Shown here: piece after piece, positions 48,976 to 58,877 of the stretch
Layout of the letters: every line of letters begins with the position of its first letter
How positions within the stretch are numbered: position 1 is the stretch's first letter
From: Zooshikella harenae
GTDB taxonomy: Bacteria; Pseudomonadota; Gammaproteobacteria; Pseudomonadales; Zooshikellaceae
Direction of reading: 5' to 3'
NCBI RefSeq assembly: GCF_018837975.1
Contig: NZ_JAGSOY010000020.1
Span: 16,211 to 80,210, forward strand
Length of the DNA stretch: 64,000 nucleotides
Program-made: the position numbers and the translations under genes
The notes under the pieces: generated by a model
The model's input: the letters and a program-made list of their open reading frames with translations, nothing else
What the model was told of the DNA's origin: nothing
Database searches by the model: none

Positions 48976-48982
48976 TACCTCT
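48976..48982 (+). promoter_or_regulatory. NarL heptamer in narX-narG gap
   Basis: TACCTCT matches TACYYMT. It lies 54 bp upstream of the perfect ANR box and 284 bp upstream of narG. Confidence 0.5.
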
Positions 48983-48995
48983 TAATGAGTATAAA

Positions 48996-49002
48996 TACCC
49001 CT
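48996..49002 (+). promoter_or_regulatory. Second NarL heptamer in narX-narG gap
   Basis: TACCCCT matches TACYYMT, 20 bp from the first heptamer and 34 bp upstream of the ANR box. The arrangement of two heptamers before an FNR-type box is as expected for nitrate-induced nar promoters. Confidence 0.55.
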
Positions 49003-49029
49003 ATACTGTTTATCTGCCAAGAAAAACTT

Positions 49030-49043
49030 TTGATGTATATCAA
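49030..49043. promoter_or_regulatory. Perfect ANR/FNR box for narGHJI
   Basis: TTGATGTATATCAA matches the consensus TTGAT-N4-ATCAA at all ten positions. If used as a class II site (centre at -41.5) the transcript would start near 49078, leaving a leader of about 180 bp before narG. Confidence 0.85.
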
Positions 49044-49259
49044 TTTGTTACATGCTCTGCTCCTTACACTTACTAGTAACCGCCCTAACAAAAAAAAGCA
49101 CAACAATTAAAGATGAAAGTAATTAGTTTTATCAAATAAATATTTTTATAACGCAACTAAGAAGACAGCGCCTATCGCTCACTTATTTCTTGAGCATAGA
49201 AAAAACTGTTACTAGCGACATTAATTTAAGCATTTCAACCTGCCGTTGAGGAGTTCACA

Positions 49260-52200
49260 GTGAGCCATTTTCTTGACAGGTTACTGTTTTTCAAACAAAA
49301 AAAATCAACATTTTCTAATGGACATGGTGAAACCACCACAGCAAATCGTCAATGGGAAGATGGTTACCGCCGCCGTTGGCAACACGATAAAATTGTTCGT
49401 TCAACACATGGTGTCAACTGTACAGGATCTTGTAGTTGGAAAATCTACGTTAAAGATGGTCTTGTCACATGGGAAACTCAGCAAACTGATTACCCAAGAA
49501 CACGCCCCGACTTACCTAATCATGAACCTCGCGGCTGTCCACGTGGTGCCAGCTACTCATGGTATATGTACAGTGCTAACCGCCTAAAATACCCTAAAAT
49601 TCGCCAACAGTTGCTACAGCTTTGGCGTGAAGCCTTAAGCCAGCACGATGATCCTGTGAATGCCTGGCAAAGCATTGTCGAAAACCCTAGTTCAGCAAAA
49701 AGTTATAAGCAGCAACGCGGCATGGGAGGCTTTGTCCGTGCCAGTTGGGAGGAAGTGAATACTCTGATTGCAGCAGCCAATGTCTATACGGCCAAACAAT
49801 ATGGTCCTGATCGCATTACAGGCTTCTCTCCCATTCCAGCCATGTCAATGGTGTCTTATGCTGCTGGTGCACGCTATCTGTCACTTATTGGCGGCAACTG
49901 TCTTAGTTTTTATGACTGGTACTGTGATTTACCTCCAGCTTCCCCTCAAATTTGGGGTGAACAAACCGATGTGCCTGAAGCGGCTGATTGGTATAACGCC
50001 AACTACATTATTGTCTGGGGTTCTAACGTGCCACAAACGCGCACCCCTGACGCTCACTTTCTTACTGAAGTTCGCTATAAAGGGACAAAAACCTGTGTCA
50101 TTACATCTGATTATTCCGAATGCTCAAAATTTGCCGACAGTTGGTTAGCGCCTCGACAAGGGACTGACGCTGCACTGGCGATGGCCTTTGGACATGTTAT
50201 TTTGAAAGAGTTTCACTTACAGCAACCCAGTGCCTATTTTTCGGATTATATTCGACGTTATACTGATATGCCGATGTTGGTTATTCTCGATGAATATCAG
50301 CAGAGTGATAAATCGGCATTTATTCAAGGTCGTTTTTTAAGAGCATCTGATTTAGATGATCATTTAGGTCAAAATAATAACCCTGAGTGGAAAACCATAG
50401 GCATTGATCAGGATACTCAGCAATTAGTAGCTCCCAATGGTTCTATTGGTTTTCGCTGGGGGGAACAAGGTAAATGGAATATTGAACCTGTTAATAGCCA
50501 AACAGGACAAAACACCACTTTATTACTGAGCCTGAAAACAAATCATGACCAACTTGCCGATGTTTTATTTCCTTATTTTGGCAGCCAGCAACATGAACAC
50601 GGCTACTTTCAGCATACACAACACGAAGAACGTCTCGCCAGAAAAGTCCCCATAAAAAACATTACACTTGCCAATGGCCAGCAGGTTAAAGTCGCTACCG
50701 TATTTGATTTAACTGTCGCCAATTATGGTATCGATAATGGCTACAACGATGCTAATACTGCCAGTAATTATGACAGTGATATTCCTTACACCCCCGCCTG
50801 GCAAGAAAAAATTACAGGTGTTCCCCGAGCTGATGTTATTCGCGTAGCAAGAGAATTTGCCCGTACAGCGGATAAAACCCAAGGCCGGTCAATGATCATC
50901 GTTGGTGCCGCATTAAACCACTGGTATCACATGGATATGAATTACCGTGGACTCATTAATATGCTGATGCTTTGCGGATGTGTGGGGCAAAGTGGTGGCG
51001 GTTGGGCACATTATGTTGGTCAAGAAAAACTTCGACCACAAACGGGCTGGCTACCACTGGCATTTGCTTTAGACTGGCAGCGACCACCTCGTCAAATGAA
51101 TGGTACTTCCTTTTTTTACAACCATTCAGATCAATGGCGCTATGAAAGACTACACATGTCGGAGGTGATTTCGCCCTTAGCCAACGCTGAAAAATGGCAA
51201 GGATCCATTATTGACTATAACAGCCGTGCTGAACGTATGGGGTGGCTACCTTCAGCACCTCAACTGGGGATAAACCCTCTTCAGTTAACACGTGATGCAA
51301 CTTCACATCAACAAGATCCCATAGACTACACCCGCAACCTATTAACCTCAGGCCAATTAAAATTTGCCTGTGAAGATCCGGATAATCCGCAAAATTACCC
51401 TCGAAATCTTTTTATCTGGCGTTCTAATTTATTAGGCTCCTCAGGCAAAGGGCATGAGTACATGCTCCGGCATTTATTGGGTACACGCCATGGACTAATG
51501 AATAAAGACCTTGGGGAAACGGGGGGCGAAAAGCCTGAGGATATTACCTGGCGAGATGAAATTCCTGAGGGCAAACTTGATTTACTGGTTACCCTCGACT
51601 TTCGTATGTCTACTACCTGTTTATATTCTGACATCGTTCTGCCCACCGCCACCTGGTATGAAAAAGACGATTTAAATACCTCTGACATGCACCCCTTTAT
51701 TCATCCTCTGACCAAAGCCGTTGATCCTGCCTGGGAAGCACGCAGTGATTGGGATATTTTTAAAGGGATCGCCAAACAGTTCAGTCAGGTTGTTGAAGGC
51801 CATTTAGGCGTTGAAAAAGATTTAGTCACTGTTCCCATTTTACATGATACACCGGCTGAATTAGCACAACCCTTCGGCGTAAAATACTGGTGGAAAAAAG
51901 AGTGCGAATTAATTCCCGGAAAAACCGCGCCGAATATGGTTGTTGTAGAGCGTGATTATCCTAATACCTATAATCGTTTCACTTCACTTGGGCCTTTATT
52001 GGAAAAGCTAGGCAATGGCGGCAAAGGCATTTCCTGGAATACCACAACTGAGGTTGAATTATTAAGTAAGTTAAATCAGACCTATACAGAGGACAGCCCG
52101 CGTCATCAACGCCCTAAAATCAATAGTGCGATTGATGCTGCTGAAGTTATTTTAACACTTGCGCCCGAAACCAATGGTCAGGTAGCCGTCAAAGCATGGG

Positions 52201-52997
52201 CAGAGTTAAGTAAAGTGACTGGACGCGATCATACTCATTTAGCAAACCCTAAAGCCGATGAAAAAATTCGCTTTCATGATGTTGTTGCTCAACCCCGTAA
52301 AATTATTTCTTCTCCCACCTGGTCAGGCTTAGAAGATGAACACGTTAGTTACAATGCAGGCTATACCAATGTCCATGAGTTTATTCCCTGGCGAACCCTC
52401 ACCGGCCGTCAACAATTTTATCAAGACCATGAATGGATGCGCGATTTTGGCGAAACCCAGTGTTTATATAAACCTCCTATTAATTTAAAAACGATAGATG
52501 ACGTCTATCAACAACAAACAAATGGCCACCCAGAAATTTTATTAAACTGGATTACGCCTCACCAAAAATGGGGCATACACAGTACCTACTCTGACAATCT
52601 ACTCATGCTGACATTATCCCGCGGTGGTCCCATCGTCTGGATGAGTGAAACAGATGCCCAAAAGGCCAATATTGAGGATAACGACTGGATTGAAGTTTTC
52701 AATATTAATGGTGCCATTTCAGCACGCGCAGTCGTCTCACAACGCGTTCCTGAGGGTATGGCAATGATGTATCACGCCCAGGAAAAAATCATCAATACCC
52801 CCGGGTCAGAATTAACAAAAACCAGAGGAGGTATTCATAACTCCGTCACCCGTGCCGTAATGAAACCGACCCATATGATTGGTGGTTATGCACAACAAGC
52901 CTATGGTTTTAATTATTACGGTACGGTTGGTTGTAATCGCGATGAATTTGTTGTCGTGAGAAAAATGCATCATGTCGACTGGCTAGATAACGAGTAA
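49260..52997 (+). CDS. narG: Membrane-bound nitrate reductase, alpha subunit
   Basis: 1245 residues from a GTG start with GAGGAG eight bases upstream. The N-terminal FS0 cluster ligands are in HGVNCTGSCSW and RGCPRGASY, and the Mo-ligand region SFYDWYCDLPPASPQ is intact. It binds bis-MGD and reduces nitrate to nitrite on the cytoplasmic face. It is the first gene of narGHJI, 14 bp before narH, with an ANR box and NarL heptamers upstream. Length is normal. Confidence 0.97.
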   Translation: MSHFLDRLLFFKQKKSTFSNGHGETTTANRQWEDGYRRRWQHDKIVRSTHGVNCTGSCSWKIYVKDGLVTWETQQTDYPRTRPDLPNHEPRGCPRGASYSWYMYSANRLKYPKIRQQLLQLWREALSQHDDPVNAWQSIVENPSSAKSYKQQRGMGGFVRASWEEVNTLIAAANVYTAKQYGPDRITGFSPIPAMSMVSYAAGARYLSLIGGNCLSFYDWYCDLPPASPQIWGEQTDVPEAADWYNANYIIVWGSNVPQTRTPDAHFLTEVRYKGTKTCVITSDYSECSKFADSWLAPRQGTDAALAMAFGHVILKEFHLQQPSAYFSDYIRRYTDMPMLVILDEYQQSDKSAFIQGRFLRASDLDDHLGQNNNPEWKTIGIDQDTQQLVAPNGSIGFRWGEQGKWNIEPVNSQTGQNTTLLLSLKTNHDQLADVLFPYFGSQQHEHGYFQHTQHEERLARKVPIKNITLANGQQVKVATVFDLTVANYGIDNGYNDANTASNYDSDIPYTPAWQEKITGVPRADVIRVAREFARTADKTQGRSMIIVGAALNHWYHMDMNYRGLINMLMLCGCVGQSGGGWAHYVGQEKLRPQTGWLPLAFALDWQRPPRQMNGTSFFYNHSDQWRYERLHMSEVISPLANAEKWQGSIIDYNSRAERMGWLPSAPQLGINPLQLTRDATSHQQDPIDYTRNLLTSGQLKFACEDPDNPQNYPRNLFIWRSNLLGSSGKGHEYMLRHLLGTRHGLMNKDLGETGGEKPEDITWRDEIPEGKLDLLVTLDFRMSTTCLYSDIVLPTATWYEKDDLNTSDMHPFIHPLTKAVDPAWEARSDWDIFKGIAKQFSQVVEGHLGVEKDLVTVPILHDTPAELAQPFGVKYWWKKECELIPGKTAPNMVVVERDYPNTYNRFTSLGPLLEKLGNGGKGISWNTTTEVELLSKLNQTYTEDSPRHQRPKINSAIDAAEVILTLAPETNGQVAVKAWAELSKVTGRDHTHLANPKADEKIRFHDVVAQPRKIISSPTWSGLEDEHVSYNAGYTNVHEFIPWRTLTGRQQFYQDHEWMRDFGETQCLYKPPINLKTIDDVYQQQTNGHPEILLNWITPHQKWGIHSTYSDNLLMLTLSRGGPIVWMSETDAQKANIEDNDWIEVFNINGAISARAVVSQRVPEGMAMMYHAQEKIINTPGSELTKTRGGIHNSVTRAVMKPTHMIGGYAQQAYGFNYYGTVGCNRDEFVVVRKMHHVDWLDNE

Positions 52998-53011
52998 CGG
53001 GAGTTTAAACC

Positions 53012-54544
53012 ATGAAAATACGTGCACAAATTGGCATGGTGCTCAATCTTGATAAATGTATTGGCTGCCATACTTGCTCAGTGACTTGTAAAAATGTCTG
53101 GACCTCCCGCGAAGGTATGGAATATGCCTGGTTTAACAATGTCGAAACCAAACCAGGCGTGGGCTACCCCCAACAATGGGAAAATCAGGAAAAATGGCAA
53201 GGTGGCTGGCAACGCCATAGCAACGGTAGCATTACGCCCAAAATGGGCAGTAAACGAAAAATACTGGCCAACATTTTCGCTAATCCTGCCCTGCCTGAAA
53301 TTGATGATTATTACGAACCATTTGATTTTGATTATCAACATTTACACCAAGCCAAATCGGGCAACCACCCACCTACTGCACGCCCTCGCTCATTAATCAG
53401 TGGGCAACGAATGGAAAAAATAACATCCGGTCCCAACTGGGAAGAAATTTTAGGTGTGGAATTTTCCAAACGACGTGCTGATAAAAATTTCGAACAAATT
53501 CAGGCTGACATGTATGGTCAATTTGAAAATACATTTATGATGTATTTACCTCGCCTGTGCGAACATTGCCTGAACCCTTCCTGTGTCGCCTCTTGCCCTA
53601 GTGGTGCCATTTATAAACGTGAAGAAGATGGTATTGTTCTGATTGATCAAGATAAATGCCGTGGCTGGCGCATGTGTGTGTCGGCTTGCCCCTATAAAAA
53701 AATCTACTACAACTGGAAAAGCGGAAAATCAGAGAAATGTATTTTTTGCTATCCTCGCATCGAAAGTGGGCAACCTACCGTATGTGCAGAAACCTGCGTT
53801 GGCCGAATTCGCTATCTCGGTGTTTTATTGTACGACGCAGACCAAATCCATCAAGCTGCCAGTACAGAAAAAACGCAAGACTTATATCAGGCGCAATGTG
53901 ATTTATTTTTAGATCCTAATGACCCTGAGGTGATAAAAGCCGCTCGCCAAGAAGGTATTCCAGAAGCATGGATCACAGCAGCTCAACAATCCCCTGTTTA
54001 TAAAATGGCAATAGACTGGCAAGTTGCCTTACCCCTACACCCCGAATACCGTACACTACCGATGGTATGGTATGTCCCCCCGCTTAGTCCTATTCAAACC
54101 GCTGTAGAAGCAGGCTATGTGGGTAAAACCGGTGAAATTCCTGACCTTAAATCATTGCGTATTCCCATCAAATACTTAGCCAATTTATTAACCGCAGGAG
54201 AAGAGCAACCCGTTATACGTGCTTTAGAAAGAATGATCGCTATGCGTGCCTACATGCGAGCTAAACATGTCGACCAAGTCAATGATAACGATGTACTACA
54301 GCAAGTCGGTTTGGATGAAGCATCTGTTGAAAGCATGTACCGCTATATGGCTATTGCCAATTATGAGGATCGATTTGTTATTCCCACTAGCCATCGAGAA
54401 TATGCAGAAAACGCTTATGACCTAAAAAATGGTTGCGGATTTAGTTTTGGTAATGGTTGTAGTACAGGTGATAACCATGTCAACCTGTTTGGCGGTAAAA
54501 CAACGACATCACGCAATATAATTCCAGTAGTAATCAAGGAGTAA
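53012..54544 (+). CDS. narH: Membrane-bound nitrate reductase, beta subunit
   Basis: 510 residues. Four iron-sulfur clusters are supported by CIGCHTCSVTCKNVW, CEHCLNPSCVASCPSG, CRGWRMCVSACPYKK (with the Trp that marks the 3Fe-4S cluster) and CIFCYPRIESGQPTVCAETC (trimmed: CIFCYPR, CAETCVGR). It passes electrons from NarI haems to NarG. It follows narG by 14 bp and precedes narJ by three bases. Length normal. Confidence 0.97.
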   Translation: MKIRAQIGMVLNLDKCIGCHTCSVTCKNVWTSREGMEYAWFNNVETKPGVGYPQQWENQEKWQGGWQRHSNGSITPKMGSKRKILANIFANPALPEIDDYYEPFDFDYQHLHQAKSGNHPPTARPRSLISGQRMEKITSGPNWEEILGVEFSKRRADKNFEQIQADMYGQFENTFMMYLPRLCEHCLNPSCVASCPSGAIYKREEDGIVLIDQDKCRGWRMCVSACPYKKIYYNWKSGKSEKCIFCYPRIESGQPTVCAETCVGRIRYLGVLLYDADQIHQAASTEKTQDLYQAQCDLFLDPNDPEVIKAARQEGIPEAWITAAQQSPVYKMAIDWQVALPLHPEYRTLPMVWYVPPLSPIQTAVEAGYVGKTGEIPDLKSLRIPIKYLANLLTAGEEQPVIRALERMIAMRAYMRAKHVDQVNDNDVLQQVGLDEASVESMYRYMAIANYEDRFVIPTSHREYAENAYDLKNGCGFSFGNGCSTGDNHVNLFGGKTTTSRNIIPVVIKE

Positions 54545-54547
54545 GCG

Positions 54548-55333
54548 ATGAAAAACCTTATTATTCTCGCCCGACTACTGGATTACCCCACTCATGATAT
54601 TATGAATAATATGGATGAAATTTATCAATTCATCCGACAAGACTTATCTTTAGATGAAAAAGCTAAGCAAGATGTGTTGTCTTTTCTTGATCACTATTCA
54701 TCCTACCCATTGCTGGACTGGCAAAGTGAGTATGAAGGGCTGTTCGATCGCAGCCGCTCACTCTCCTTGCACTTATTTGAACATACTTATGGTGAATCCC
54801 GTGATCGTGGTCAAGCCATGGTGAATTTGTTAGACCAGTATCATCAAGCCGGACTACAGCTCAATAAACAAGAATTACCCGACTTTTTACCACTTTATCT
54901 TGAGTTTGTATCAACCCAGGGCAAACAACAGGCTACAGAATGGTTGCATGATATTGCACATATTCTCAGCGTGTTAGCAGTTCGTTTACAACAACGCCAA
55001 AGCCAGTATCACCTTTTATTTAAAGCCTTACTTACTTTTGCGCAAGTCAGTGTCGATTTAACGGCAATACAACGTCAGATCGCAGACGAAGCCAAAGATG
55101 ATACACCTGAGGCCATTGACAAAGTCTGGGAAGAAGAGGCGATAAGTTTTGGTCACCAGGATGCCTTGTCCAGTGTCGCTAATCATAAACAAACGCCCCA
55201 TTGCGCTAACACTCAGTTTCGCCCTACTGAAGCTCAGCGTAAAGACCACTATTTAGCTGTTAACTGGCAACAGGAGACGTCGCCAATATCGACTACATCT
55301 ACAGTACACACTGTGGAAGGAGAGCAGCCATGA
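54548..55333 (+). CDS. narJ: Nitrate reductase assembly chaperone
   Basis: 261 residues. NarJ/TorD family chaperone that assists insertion of molybdenum cofactor into NarG before membrane attachment. Helical, with FEHTYGESRDRGQAMVNLL and LPDFLPLYLEFVS as recognisable family segments; the C-terminal about 60 residues are polar and variable. Its stop overlaps the narI start by 4 bp. Confidence 0.93.
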   Translation: MKNLIILARLLDYPTHDIMNNMDEIYQFIRQDLSLDEKAKQDVLSFLDHYSSYPLLDWQSEYEGLFDRSRSLSLHLFEHTYGESRDRGQAMVNLLDQYHQAGLQLNKQELPDFLPLYLEFVSTQGKQQATEWLHDIAHILSVLAVRLQQRQSQYHLLFKALLTFAQVSVDLTAIQRQIADEAKDDTPEAIDKVWEEEAISFGHQDALSSVANHKQTPHCANTQFRPTEAQRKDHYLAVNWQQETSPISTTSTVHTVEGEQP

Positions 55334-56016
55334 ATTATATCAATACGTTGTTATTTGCCATTTATCCTTATATTGCTTTAAGTATATTTTTTCTTGGTAG
55401 CTTAATTCGTTATGACCGCGATCAATATACTTGGAAAACCAGTTCCAGCCAAATACTTGAAAGTCGCCAGCTACGACGAGGTAGTATTTTATTTCATGTT
55501 GGCATCATTATGATTTTGCTTGGACATTTTGTGGGATTACTGACACCCACAGCTGTGTGGCATGTATTAGGTATATCAACCAGCTTCAAACAATTAATTG
55601 CCATGTTACTAGGTGGCATCTTTGGTTTAGTCTGCTTGGCTGGGTTAATCATTCTTATTAGACGTCGCCTCACAAACGCTCGTGTTCGCGCCAATACCAA
55701 CATCATGGACTTTACTATTCTTTGGTTATTATTGGCTCAGCTAGTCTTGGGTTTGCTCAGTATTTTTGTGTCGGCAGGCCATATGGATGGGCAGGAAATG
55801 CTTAAATTAATGAACTGGGCACAGTCAATTGTCACCTTCCAGGCAAACGATGCTGCTTTATCTATTGCGAGTGTTCACTGGATTTATAAGCTACATGTGT
55901 GGCTCGGTATGACATTATTTTTAGTATTTCCTTTTAGCCGTTTAGTTCATATTTGGAGTGTACCCGTAAGCTACTTGAACCGACGCTATCAATTAGTGAG
56001 AGCCAGAGTTCGCTAA
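55330..56016 (+). CDS. narI: Membrane-bound nitrate reductase, gamma subunit
   Basis: 228 residues with five membrane segments. It is the cytochrome b subunit that oxidises quinol. Haem ligand His residues are in LFHVGIIMILLGHFVGLL and in VHWIYKLHVWLGMTLFLVFPFSRLVHIW (trimmed: IYKLHVWLG, SRLVHIW). The 4-bp overlap with narJ gives coupled translation. Last gene of narGHJI. Confidence 0.96.
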   Translation: MNYINTLLFAIYPYIALSIFFLGSLIRYDRDQYTWKTSSSQILESRQLRRGSILFHVGIIMILLGHFVGLLTPTAVWHVLGISTSFKQLIAMLLGGIFGLVCLAGLIILIRRRLTNARVRANTNIMDFTILWLLLAQLVLGLLSIFVSAGHMDGQEMLKLMNWAQSIVTFQANDAALSIASVHWIYKLHVWLGMTLFLVFPFSRLVHIWSVPVSYLNRRYQLVRARVR

Positions 56017-56024
56017 ACGTTTTG

Positions 56025-56069
56025 ATTGCCGTATAAGTAGACTCATAAAATCACTATTTATACGGTAAT
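56025..56069. terminator. Stem-loop between narI and moaD
   Basis: ATTGCCGTATAA (56025-56036) pairs with TTATACGGTAAT (56058-56069) with one G-U pair across a 21-base loop. It sits between the convergent narI and moaD stops, so it probably ends both transcripts. Confidence 0.6.
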
Positions 56070-56071
56070 GT

Positions 56072-56326
56072 TTACCCCCCAGTCACTGGTGGAAAAAATG
56101 CGATTTCATCCCCCATTTTAATGCTTGCCTCTCGCTTCACCATTTCATGATTACACGCAACTAACGTGGTTTTTTGTTGCAATAATTGTTGCCAACGCTC
56201 TCCTCGTTGACTTAATAGTTCAATTAATTCATCAATCGTTTTAGCGGGTAATTTATTTAAATCGATGGTTAATTCTTCACAACCTAGCTGCTCACGCAGT
56301 TGTCCAAAAAAAAGTACCTGAATCAT
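56072..56326 (-). CDS. moaD: Molybdopterin synthase small subunit
   Basis: 84 residues from the ATG at 56326 (a start four codons earlier is possible). Ubiquitin-like fold ending in FFPPVTGG; the C-terminal Gly-Gly carries the thiocarboxylate sulfur used to build molybdopterin. It follows moaA by 59 bp on the same strand. The partner moaE is not in the window. Confidence 0.9.
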   Translation of the reverse strand: MIQVLFFGQLREQLGCEELTIDLNKLPAKTIDELIELLSQRGERWQQLLQQKTTLVACNHEMVKREASIKMGDEIAFFPPVTGG

Positions 56327-56385
56327 ACTGAGACCCAATAAAAGTAATCAATAAAATCTGTAAGCTGACAATTATCCATCTAACC

Positions 56386-57360
56386 TTATCCACCAAGCAT
56401 AGAAAGGTGTTGAATCATCCCAGAATGTCCTTGATGTAATAAATGACTGGGGGTTTTACCCGTAATAAGACGAGTAATAGCCATTGCGAGCTGTTCCACA
56501 TCACCTGTTTGAGCATATTCCCTTAAATCAATCCCCTCATTGGCAAACAGGCATAAGTGCAGCTTACCAAGCGCCGAAATGCGTAAACGATTACAGCTTT
56601 TACAAAAGTCTTTACTGTAAGGTCTGATCACCCCTATACGCCCCTGATAGTCAGGATGCCAAAACTCTTCAGCAGGACCCGCATCATGGGTTTTAATAAT
56701 GGGTTGCCAGCCTTGTTTTAGCAATTTTGCAATAATTGAAGCACCATTTACATGCTGCTCTTTAAAAAAAACTTCATTGTCTCCTGTTTGCATCAACTCA
56801 ATAAACCGTAGCGTGACAGGCTGATTTTTAAGCCAGTCAATAAACTGATCAATCTCTGTGGCGTTATCGTTCTTTAATAGAACAGCATTAACCTTTATGG
56901 AGCGAATCCCCAAAGATTGTGCACGTTCAATGCCTGCTAACACTTTATGCAAGCGATCATGGCCTGTTATTTTCTTAAAGTTGGCAGGATTTAAGCTGTC
57001 GATACTGACATTCAATGCATCCAATCCTGCGTCATGCCATGAGCTTATTACAGAAGGTAAGTTGTAACCATTGGTAGTGACAGCAACTTTTTTGATTCCT
57101 TCTATTTGCTTACATTGTGCAATTATGTCGGGTAACTCCCGTCGCAAGGCAGGTTCTCCTCCTGTGAGGCGTATTTTCTCCGTACCCAAGACGGCAAAAG
57201 CCTTAGCAAATACACCTATTTCTTTTAAGGATAAAAAGTCGGGAGTAGACTTGTCACATTGAAAACCATCAGGTAAACAGTAGTTACAACGAAAATTGCA
57301 AACATCTGTTACAGAAAGCCGTAAATAGTAAAAACGACGGCCAAATGAATCTTGTAGCAT
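56386..57360 (-). CDS. moaA: GTP 3',8-cyclase (molybdopterin pathway)
   Basis: 324 residues from the ATG at 57360, chosen because GGAAAGG lies upstream; the in-frame start at 57423 is less likely. Radical SAM enzyme with the N-terminal cluster CNFRCNYC and a second cluster in CKSCNRLRISALGKLHLCLF (trimmed: CKSCNRLRI, LHLCLF), ending in the conserved Gly-Gly. It forms 3',8-cyclo-dihydro-GTP. moaD is 59 bp downstream; moaC is not in the window. Confidence 0.95.
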   Translation of the reverse strand: MLQDSFGRRFYYLRLSVTDVCNFRCNYCLPDGFQCDKSTPDFLSLKEIGVFAKAFAVLGTEKIRLTGGEPALRRELPDIIAQCKQIEGIKKVAVTTNGYNLPSVISSWHDAGLDALNVSIDSLNPANFKKITGHDRLHKVLAGIERAQSLGIRSIKVNAVLLKNDNATEIDQFIDWLKNQPVTLRFIELMQTGDNEVFFKEQHVNGASIIAKLLKQGWQPIIKTHDAGPAEEFWHPDYQGRIGVIRPYSKDFCKSCNRLRISALGKLHLCLFANEGIDLREYAQTGDVEQLAMAITRLITGKTPSHLLHQGHSGMIQHLSMLGG

Positions 57361-57983
57361 AAAACACCTTTCCAAATTCGGGAGGCTATCTGATTTCTCA
57401 CATAACCCAGTGGTAAAAACCACGGCCAGTACACCATGCCAGTGCGGTTTAGGTGTAAAAGCTCGGAGTTTTGACGCATTAAAAATTTTAGGGGTACACT
57501 CTTAAAAAACCCTTCACTGTGGGTCATTGACAGTTACTCACCCTAGCGCTAAGTATAATGAGTCATGGCTATGGTGCAAATCGCACATCCATAATGAAGC
57601 CTATAAACATATACCTAGCATACTGCGCCTCTATCAATGAGAACACGAGTTATCACTAAATATTTCATTACCATGTCAAAAAGCAATGCCTGTACCTATA
57701 TAGTTGTAGACTTCCCCGCAAGAAGAAACTATACCTATATCGAAACGCCATGCCAATTAACTAAGGAAAGCACACTTAAAAAGCATCAATAAAGATTTAA
57801 CAAGCTCCGACCTTAGTACCTATAAATGGGTATTCCCGAGTAAACGTTATTTTTTTACTTCGGTATTTCTTGACCAAACTCAATAAACACCTGAAGGCAG
57901 CGTCAGATTAATACATACTAATTAAGCTGTATATATTAGAAAACCACTCAAGGTAAAACATTACATAGGAGAATAAAGCTCAA
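57361..57983. other. Gap between moaA and the DoxX-like gene
   Basis: About 620 bp between divergent genes. TTGACCAAACTCAA at 57870-57883 matches the ANR/FNR consensus at 8 of 10 positions, which is weak. No gene was recognised. Confidence 0.35.
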
Positions 57984-58382
57984 ATGGATATGAAAGAAAA
58001 GCTTCAACTATCACTTGTCGGTCTTCGCTTTACGGTTTTTCTGGTCATGTTTATGTGGACACTTGATAAATTTATAAACCCTGTTCATGCTGCACACGTC
58101 TACAAAAAGTTTTACTTTTTACCAAGCTTTGAGCCTTTTCTTATGTATACACTCGGCGCTGTAGAAATGCTTATTCTTTTCATGTTTTTACTTGGTCTGC
58201 AAAAAAAATATAGTTACGGTGCTGTATTGTTATTTCACACTATCTCAACTTTATCTTCCTTGAAACAATACTTAACACCTTTTGATGGAGTCCACTTACT
58301 GTTCTTTGCTGCCTGGCCAATGTTAGCCGCTTGCCTAACGCTTTTTTTATTACAAGACGAGGATATTAAATTAACAGTTTAA
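57984..58382 (+). CDS. DoxX-like membrane protein
   Basis: 132 residues with four membrane segments and few charged loops; the first helix starts with LRFTVFLVMFMWTLDKF, as in DoxX-like proteins. AGGAGA is about a dozen bases upstream of the ATG. Function unknown; members range from quinone-related subunits to uncharacterised proteins. It precedes another small membrane protein by 73 bp on the same strand. Confidence 0.6.
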   Translation: MDMKEKLQLSLVGLRFTVFLVMFMWTLDKFINPVHAAHVYKKFYFLPSFEPFLMYTLGAVEMLILFMFLLGLQKKYSYGAVLLFHTISTLSSLKQYLTPFDGVHLLFFAAWPMLAACLTLFLLQDEDIKLTV

Positions 58383-58455
58383 AAAAACGCTGTTTCACCT
58401 TTTACCAACCTAAAAGTAATATCAGAACTTCGAAAAATAGGGTAAAAATAATATT

Positions 58456-58845
58456 ATGAATAAATTATTGGTTTTCTTTGCGGCTGGTTGTCTAGGGGCT
58501 TTGGCTAATAGTTTAACTTTGTGGTTATGTGGACAATTGGGTATCACAACCTCTCTTGGGGTATCTATTACACCCCACTTAACTCCAGCGTGGCTATATC
58601 CAAGGGTTGTTTGGGGAGGAATATGGGGAATTTTCTTTTTTTTACCCTTTTTACAAAAAAATATTTTACTGAAAGGTTCTATTTTAAGCCTACTACCCAC
58701 AGCCGTTCAGCTTTTGATTGTTTTTCCTGTAAAAGCAGATAAAGGAATAGGAGGGATAGAATTGGGTCTGCTAACCCCTGCATTTGTCTTCTTTTTCAAC
58801 TGGATATGGGGAGTTGTGACAGCCCTAACAATTAAAAGCGCTTAA
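58456..58845 (+). CDS. Small membrane protein of unknown function
   Basis: 129 residues with about four membrane segments (starting at 3-20 and in the glycine-rich WLYPRVVWGGIWGIFFFLPF). The composition is hydrophobic with few charged residues. I do not recognise the family. It follows the DoxX-like gene on the same strand and is convergent with the EamA gene 32 bp away. Confidence 0.5.
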   Translation: MNKLLVFFAAGCLGALANSLTLWLCGQLGITTSLGVSITPHLTPAWLYPRVVWGGIWGIFFFLPFLQKNILLKGSILSLLPTAVQLLIVFPVKADKGIGGIELGLLTPAFVFFFNWIWGVVTALTIKSA

Positions 58846-58877
58846 TATGACATCGCTATCACGAAAAAAGTGCATTT

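Noticed and set aside
57870..57883. ANR box for the DoxX-like gene
   Set aside because: Only 8 of 10 positions match; kept as a remark in the gap entry, not called as a site.
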